Source: a virus
Strand: one strand, 5' to 3'
Length of the DNA: 64,000 nt
Virus record (IMG/VR): IMGVR_UViG_3300025133_000077
Span: 1 to 64,000 of that record
Shown here: piece after piece, positions 60,142 through 64,000 of the stretch
How the letters are laid out: the number at the start of each line of letters is the position of its first letter
Position numbering within the stretch: position 1 is the first letter of the stretch
Notes under the pieces: generated by a model
Database searches by the model: none
What the model was told of the DNA's origin: nothing
What the model saw: the letters and a program-made list of their open reading frames with translations, nothing else
Program-made: the position numbers and the translations under genes

Positions 60142-60801
60142 TCAGGCTCCCAGGGACCGAGAGGTGTGCCGGGTCTGGATCGCCCCCTCCACCCCGTAGG
60201 CGTAGAACGACTGGGAGGAGTCCCACCCATCGATGGAGCAGGAGAAGGAGAGGTAGTACCAGCCCACCGCCGTCGGCACGTAGTCGACCTCGAAGACCCG
60301 CTGATGGCCCGAGGGCACCGTGGCCTCGAGCAGCGTCAGGTCCGTCCAGGTGCTCTCCCCGGCCTTCCGCACCTTGCCGTCCACGGTGACCGCGCCGGCG
60401 GGCACGGTGTACGACACCTTGTAGGCCGTGCCGACCGGGACTCGTACGGCCTCCATGCCGCGCCCGATGGCCATGCCCGCCACGTCCACCGAGGGCAGCC
60501 CTGCACCTGCACCGGAGGCGTCGAACTCGATGACCTGCAGGTCACCGATCAGAATGACCAGGACCTCGATCTTCCAGTAGCCCGCGGCGTCGGGAGTGAA
60601 CTCGGCCTCGTACTCGCCGGGAGTGCCGGCGATCTCCGCCACGGTCACGGCGTTCGGGCCCGCGTAGACCGCGCCGTCCTTCCAGACGGTGACCGTGAAG
60701 TCCGCCGGGAGAGCCAGCCCCGGGAGCTTGGTGAGGCCGTCCAGATCGAGAGCAGGGAACTGCTCTCGGAAGACTTCACCTACGGTCGCGGAGCGCGCCA
60801 C
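60142..60801 (-). CDS. Ig-like tail protein (219 aa)
   Basis: 219 residues, all beta, with two sandwich-like halves: LPADFTVTVWKDGAVYAGP, EYEAEFTPDAAGYWKIEV and KVSYTVPAGAVTVDGKV, FEVDYVPTAVGWYYLSFS. The GWYYLSF and YWKIEV strands are Ig-fold edges. It ends just before the start of the 403-residue Ig-like gene, so the two likely form one adhesive structure. Confidence 0.6.
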   Translation of the reverse strand: MARSATVGEVFREQFPALDLDGLTKLPGLALPADFTVTVWKDGAVYAGPNAVTVAEIAGTPGEYEAEFTPDAAGYWKIEVLVILIGDLQVIEFDASGAGAGLPSVDVAGMAIGRGMEAVRVPVGTAYKVSYTVPAGAVTVDGKVRKAGESTWTDLTLLEATVPSGHQRVFEVDYVPTAVGWYYLSFSCSIDGWDSSQSFYAYGVEGAIQTRHTSRSLGA

Positions 60802-61116
60802 CTACGACTCCTCCCCCTCGCCGAGAGGGAACACCACGGCGGTCTTGCCGCCGTCGGTGGTCAGCATGACGCCCTGCTGCGGAGGCGGGGGCTGTGCCAG
60901 CACGCTGTCGAGCTTGTCGCGAAGCGCCCGGAGGAACGAGGGACGGCACCTCAGCCGGGAGACCACCCGGGCCTCTTGGGCCTGCGGGGAGAAGACCGCG
61001 AGATCCAGGAGCACCTCATCGTCGCCGTCCGGCAGGAGGCGAACGGCGTTGACGTACTCCCCGAACCGGAGCTCGGGGTCAACGATGATCTCGGGAACGG
61101 CCACCTCAGTGCTCAT
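60802..61116 (-). CDS. Small hypothetical tail-block protein
   Basis: 104 residues from ATG 61116, overlapping the previous stop. Beta start (VAVPEIIVDPELRFGEYV), helical middle (LRALRDKLDSVLAQPPPP) and a beta end (GKTAVVFPLGEG). No family recognised. Confidence 0.55.
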   Translation of the reverse strand: MSTEVAVPEIIVDPELRFGEYVNAVRLLPDGDDEVLLDLAVFSPQAQEARVVSRLRCRPSFLRALRDKLDSVLAQPPPPQQGVMLTTDGGKTAVVFPLGEGEES

Positions 61117-61499
61117 GCGGAACGCTCCAGGAAGAGCACAGCGGAGTCGATGATGTAGCACGCCGAGGAGGAGATCAGGCTCCAGCAGAGCATCGCCGGA
61201 ATGAGGGAGTAGGGCTGTCCGGAGTAGAGCAGACGCTCCCCCGACAGGAGCCAGACCAGGAGCCAGCTCATCCAGCCGGTGTGGAAGCCCATGCAGTAGG
61301 GGCAGGAGAAGAGCTTCGTGACGAAGGCTCGCACGGCTCCTCTCCAGCGGGAGTTGCTGAACCCCAGCGGGGCCTCCTCATCTGCCTCAGGGAGATGTCC
61401 GAGCCGCAGGAGCCAGAGCACCGGGAAGACCTTCGTCGCCTTGTTCATGGCCCCGAAGCAGAGGCCGTAGGACAGCAGCAGAGCCAGAGCGTAGATCAC
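61113..61499 (-). CDS. Membrane protein, DUF1360-like
   Basis: 128 residues from GTG 61499 (GTGA overlap). Three or four hydrophobic segments, with FSCPYCMGFHTGWMSWLLVWLL in the middle matching the CPxC...W signature of DUF1360 phage membrane proteins. An alternative reading from 61667 gives a basic, implausible start. Role unknown; in other phages members are encoded near lysis or tail genes. Confidence 0.65.
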   Translation of the reverse strand: MIYALALLLSYGLCFGAMNKATKVFPVLWLLRLGHLPEADEEAPLGFSNSRWRGAVRAFVTKLFSCPYCMGFHTGWMSWLLVWLLSGERLLYSGQPYSLIPAMLCWSLISSSACYIIDSAVLFLERSA

Positions 61500-61840
61500 C
61501 GAGAGCTCCTCTTGCGGATCAGCTTGGGCACGCCGGCCTCCTTGGGCCTGGCGCTGGGCTTCTTGCCGCTGGCCAACAGGTTGTCGGCGCGACAGCAGTT
61601 GTCCTTCGCCGCCTTCTGGAAGATGCCGATGTCGTCGGGGATCCCGTCCCCGTCTTCGTCGACGCACTCCATGACGATGTTCACAGGGTACTGATCCAGC
61701 GCCTCCGCGAGCAAGTCCCGCTCCAGCCGCCCCTTGGCGTCGATCGGCCCCGAGGAGTACTCGCGGTCCAACCGAATGAGACGCCGTACAGCGTCTCCGA
61801 GCCCCAGGGTGACCTTCTTGGTGAACCGATCTGCCGCCAT
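61496..61840 (-). CDS. Hypothetical protein (114 aa)
   Basis: Helical and charged (GRLERDLLAEALDQYP), with an Asp-rich loop (VDEDGDGIPDDIG) that resembles an EF-hand or dockerin-type calcium loop, and a single CC pair. It ends by GTGA overlap with the membrane protein. No family recognised. Confidence 0.55.
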   Translation of the reverse strand: MAADRFTKKVTLGLGDAVRRLIRLDREYSSGPIDAKGRLERDLLAEALDQYPVNIVMECVDEDGDGIPDDIGIFQKAAKDNCCRADNLLASGKKPSARPKEAGVPKLIRKRSSR

Positions 61841-61857
61841 GCGCGCATCCTACAAGA

Positions 61858-61890
61858 AGGCCCCCGTCGCGCCTAGCACGACGGGGGCCT
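61858..61890 (-). terminator. Strong terminator after the virion protein gene
   Basis: On the minus strand AGGCCCCCGTCG, a 9-nt loop, CGACGGGGGCCT, then TTCTTGT: a 12-bp perfect stem with a U-rich tail. It ends the transcript of the gene at 61914-62447 and isolates it from the genes below. Confidence 0.85.
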
Positions 61891-61913
61891 CCTGTTCAGG
61901 CCTCAGCGGGGTA

Positions 61914-62447
61914 CTAGACCACGCCGATGAACTGCGGCATCCAGACGACCTTGGAGGTGCCAGCGCCGGTGCTGTGGGTGTAGCCCACGCGCCAGATCTG
62001 GTCTTCCGAGGTGGACGGGGCCGTCTCGCTGACGCCGCCGGACACCCAGTAGACCACGGCACCCTCGGTGCTCAGCGTCTCGGAGACCTCGTAGACCTCG
62101 CCCGGCGTGCAGTACACCGAGTCGGTGTCCGCCTCGGCCAGGAGTCCCGCGGGGAACTTGTGGCTGGACGGGTTCGCCGACACGAGCGCGCCGCCGACGT
62201 AGGTCACCATGGTCTTGGCGGCCACGGTGCCGATGGTCTTGCCGTGCGCGGCGCGGCTCTCCTTGACGCCGACCGACTCGATGAAGAGCGTGCCGGACGT
62301 CGCGGTGGCCAGGGTCAGGTCGCCGCTGGTGGCGGTGATGCTGATGTTCCCCGAGTTGGCGATCGTGCCCAGCGCCGAGAAGGAGCTGACGTCGCTCTCG
62401 ACGAAGTTGTACGTGATCGTGTCGTCGCCGCTGTGGGCGCTGGACAT
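61914..62447 (-). CDS. Virion protein, highly terminated small gene
   Basis: 177 residues of Thr/Ser/Ala/Gly-rich beta sequence (FSALGTIANSGNISITATSGDL, GEVYEVSETLSTEGAVVYWVSGG). Similar beta proteins serve as decoration, tube or fibre proteins. It is followed by the strongest terminator in the window, which suggests abundant expression. No ribosome site precedes ATG 62447, and an upstream frame runs into it (62315-62614), so its start is uncertain. Confidence 0.5.
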   Translation of the reverse strand: MSSAHSGDDTITYNFVESDVSSFSALGTIANSGNISITATSGDLTLATATSGTLFIESVGVKESRAAHGKTIGTVAAKTMVTYVGGALVSANPSSHKFPAGLLAEADTDSVYCTPGEVYEVSETLSTEGAVVYWVSGGVSETAPSTSEDQIWRVGYTHSTGAGTSKVVWMPQFIGVV

Positions 62448-62614
62448 CGCCGTGCCGCCCGCGCGGCCTCCTGAAGGCGCGATCCCTCTGCCTGCTCGTT
62501 CTCGAGCGCGGCGGAGATCTTCTTCTTGAACTTGACCTTCTTCTTGAGGCGAGTACGGCGGGGGTCGAGCTTCTTGGCGGTCATCTGGCTGGGTCCTCTG
62601 GCTTGGGGGGTCAT
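62315..62614 (-). CDS. Basic small protein overlapping the virion gene
   Basis: 99 residues from ATG 62614 (overlaps the previous stop). The first ~45 are coherent: Lys/Arg-rich (RRTRLKKKVKFKKKISAALENE). The remainder reads through the start of the 62447 gene in another frame and looks like out-of-frame sequence. The -1 frame is open upstream of ATG 62447 through the Lys-rich part, so a frameshift could fuse this N-terminus to the virion protein. Confidence 0.4.
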   Translation of the reverse strand: MTPQARGPSQMTAKKLDPRRTRLKKKVKFKKKISAALENEQAEGSRLQEAARAARRCPAPTAATTRSRTTSSRATSAPSRRWARSPTRGTSASPPPAAT

Positions 62615-62844
62615 CGCCTCTTGATGAGGTCGACGGTGTCTTGGTACTCCATGACGAATCTGCGGTAGTCGGAGTTCCGGTACTCGATCTCGTACTTCTT
62701 CCCTTCGTCGTCGGGCAGATCGAGGGTAACGCGCATCCGACGAGGCTGGTCAGGATCGCGCCCCACCGTCACCACGTCAACGCCCTTGCGCCGGATGTAG
62801 GCGAGGAGGAAGGCGTCTGAGGAACTGTACTGCTTCGCGCTCAC
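62611..62844 (-). CDS. Small hypothetical protein (77 aa)
   Basis: From GTG 62844, overlapping the previous stop. It has a helical start (SSSDAFLLAYIRRKG), a beta middle (RMRVTLDLPDDEGKKYEIEY) and an acidic helical end. It ends by ATGA overlap with the basic gene. No family recognised. Confidence 0.55.
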   Translation of the reverse strand: MSAKQYSSSDAFLLAYIRRKGVDVVTVGRDPDQPRRMRVTLDLPDDEGKKYEIEYRNSDYRRFVMEYQDTVDLIKRR

Positions 62845-63236
62845 GACAGAACAACCTCTCGCTCGACGGCGAAGCAGATCTCGGTGGCTGACGCCGCGTG
62901 GCCCAGACGCTGCTGGTGGCCGGCGACTGGAAGAGTCTCGGTGATGGCTCCCGGGATCGACGGGTCCGCCCACAAAGCCTCCCCCCGGGTCCACGACCAG
63001 GCGGGGTTCGTCACACTGTGGCCTTGCCTGCCTTCCACCAACACCCTGCCGCCTCCCAGCACCCGCTCCACTACCCCGATCGCCGGCATGAGGGCAGGGG
63101 TCATGGGGTCCGCCAGCGTCACTTGGCCGTCCACCGTGGGGTCCAGGCACACGAGGCTGTATGCCACCACTCCCGCGGCTGCGGCGTAGATTCTGGGAGA
63201 GTTCACTCTCCCCAGCAAGCTGAGAGACCGGGCCAT
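62841..63236 (-). CDS. DUF2190/decoration-type virion protein
   Basis: 131 residues of beta sequence: AAAAGVVAYSLVCLDP, VTLADPMTPALMPAIGVVERV, then RVLVEGRQGHSVTNPAW and LWADPSIPGAITETL. The order (A..G.V....A.A..P.IGV......G..V.V..G...) is that of small decoration proteins such as DUF2190. It has no ribosome site before ATG 63236, but a leaderless-type promoter instead. Role inferred. Confidence 0.55.
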   Translation of the reverse strand: MARSLSLLGRVNSPRIYAAAAGVVAYSLVCLDPTVDGQVTLADPMTPALMPAIGVVERVLGGGRVLVEGRQGHSVTNPAWSWTRGEALWADPSIPGAITETLPVAGHQQRLGHAASATEICFAVEREVVLS

Positions 63237-63242
63237 GACGAA

Positions 63243-63272
63243 ATCGTACTCGCAGGGAGGTAGGTAGGTCAG
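63243..63272 (-). promoter_or_regulatory. Leaderless promoter CTGACC-18-TACGAT
   Basis: On the minus strand CTGACC (63272-63267), an 18-nt spacer and TACGAT (63248-63243), then TTCGTC and the ATG at 63236. The box ends 7 nt before the start, so the mRNA begins at the A of ATG. The -35 box is one base from TTGACC, and the 18-nt spacer equals those of the RNAP and portal promoters. Confidence 0.6.
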
Positions 63273-63278
63273 CCGCTA

Positions 63279-63701
63279 CTACGAGAAGCGGGGCTCATCC
63301 ACCGGGGAGATCCGTGCCACCTCGAACTGGTCCGGGGCCAGGGAGATGAGATCCATGAGGTCCGCCTCTGGGGCGTCCGGGATCGTGACCTTCCGGGAGA
63401 AGCCCGTCGACGTGACCGTGACCTGCACCTCGACACCCCGCAGCAGGGCGATCTCCGCGAATCCGTCAGCGTTCGTCTCCATGGAGTCCCGCATCCCAGA
63501 CAACATCGCCTTGCCCCCCAACAGCGCCAACCGAGGATTGGCCCACAGGTTGGCGAAGGAGACGACCTGGCCGACCACCGGAGCGCCCGACATGCTGAAC
63601 AGGCGCACCCAGACCCGGCACTTGTCCCCGGGGGCCGCGGAGCGGAAGGTCCTGACCCCCACCAACGGCGGAGGCAGGAGGAAGCCCTGGTAGGTGGCCA
63701 C
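63279..63701 (-). CDS. Ig-like tail protein (140 aa)
   Basis: From GTG 63701 (GTGA overlap). Beta sandwich with a carboxypeptidase-regulatory or Ig-like pattern (SMSGAPVVGQVVSFANL, NADGFAEIALLRGVEVQVTV, STGFSRKVTIPDAP). Similar to the 58928-60139 gene's domains. It probably belongs to the adhesive part of the tail. No family name assigned. Confidence 0.55.
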   Translation of the reverse strand: MATYQGFLLPPPLVGVRTFRSAAPGDKCRVWVRLFSMSGAPVVGQVVSFANLWANPRLALLGGKAMLSGMRDSMETNADGFAEIALLRGVEVQVTVTSTGFSRKVTIPDAPEADLMDLISLAPDQFEVARISPVDEPRFS

Positions 63702-64000
63702 TCAGGTCTCCCGCACGCAGAAGAAGTCGGCTCCATCCGGGAAGGCGCGGTAGGTGTCCGCGGTGACGACGACGTCGTCGAGGGCGGCGAGGGGGCCGGT
63801 GAAGGGGCGGACGATCCGGGGGAGTTGTCCCTTGATGTGCTGCCGGCCCGCCGTGAGGTCGTAGAAGACGTTCGGGGCGAGGGCGACGTGGCCGTAGTCC
63901 TCCGTGCTGAACTCCGACAGACCGACCGCGTCGGCCCAGGACTTCCTCGCCACGGACGACGAGACGTAGGCGTCGGTGTGGTGCAGCGCCACCGCGGCGG
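63702..64000 (-). CDS. Partial tail-block protein (5' end outside window)
   Basis: The frame is open to the window edge, so the gene may begin beyond 64000; an internal GTG at 63992 (ALHHTDAYVSSS) is a possible start. The visible part is beta-rich (VFYDLTAGRQHIKG, DDVVVTADTYRAF) and ends FFCVRET. Function unknown. Confidence 0.5.
   Translation of the reverse strand, partial: AAVALHHTDAYVSSSVARKSWADAVGLSEFSTEDYGHVALAPNVFYDLTAGRQHIKGQLPRIVRPFTGPLAALDDVVVTADTYRAFPDGADFFCVRET

Noticed and set aside
1-64000. tRNA genes, CRISPR arrays and integration sites
   Set aside because: No cloverleaf, repeat-spacer array, integrase or att-like repeat was seen by eye; a tRNA search program would be needed to exclude tRNAs.

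Overview
The window is about 64 kb of a high-GC tailed dsDNA phage. It encodes a portal protein, a contractile-tail type baseplate set (gpJ-like and gp25-like proteins and a spike/hub protein), a full replication and recombination set, and a phage-encoded multisubunit-type RNA polymerase. Genes are packed with 4-base ATGA/GTGA overlaps, GTG starts are common, and several isolated genes appear to be transcribed without a leader (a TAYGMT box exactly 6 nt before the start codon). Together with the GC content this fits a high-GC, perhaps actinobacterial, host, but nothing in the window proves the host. No tRNA, CRISPR array, integrase or lysis gene was recognised.

Layout. (1) 1-11058, minus strand: an RNA polymerase with beta and beta' joined in one 2099-residue chain, then a multidomain 'polyvalent' protein (zincin-like region, membrane segment, inorganic-pyrophosphatase-like, GNAT and SET methyltransferase domains), a staphylococcal-nuclease homologue, and a spike/hub protein cut by the window edge. 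The order runs RNAP, polyvalent, nuclease, spike, with overlapping ends. (2) 11059-12141, plus strand: four small genes ending in a strong hairpin. (3) 12142-16300, minus strand: portal, a zinc-ribbon protein and an Ala/Gly-rich membrane-type protein, behind a TTGACA-18-CATCAT promoter. (4) 16413-34804, plus strand: an operon-like run of 29 genes including an XRE regulator, SF2 helicase, uracil-DNA-glycosylase-like protein, DnaB-like helicase, DnaG-like primase, zinc-ribbon ssDNA-binding candidate, family A DNA polymerase, HNH-AP2 endonuclease, HU, RecA, HAD phosphatase, zinc-ribbon nuclease, Cas4/RecB-like nuclease, UvsY-like mediator candidate, RusA-like resolvase and Cys-rich small proteins. 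(5) 34830-64000, minus strand: the tail and baseplate block with four very large proteins (1838, 1568, 2140 and 916 residues), adhesin-type domains (PKD, Ig/BIg2, LamG-like) and small virion-type proteins. One lone zinc-ribbon gene (48269-48574) inside it reads the other way.

The plus block should copy and recombine the genome; RecA, two resolvase candidates, a RecB-like nuclease and an SF2 helicase point to recombination-dependent replication. The minus blocks build the particle. The most unusual element is the fused RNA polymerase co-oriented and translationally linked with the polyvalent SET/GNAT/InPase protein and a nuclease, and placed directly before a virion gene. This could be a delivered (virion) or late transcription and anti-host module. 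The family assignments rest on motifs visible in the sequence; the functional link between them is inference.
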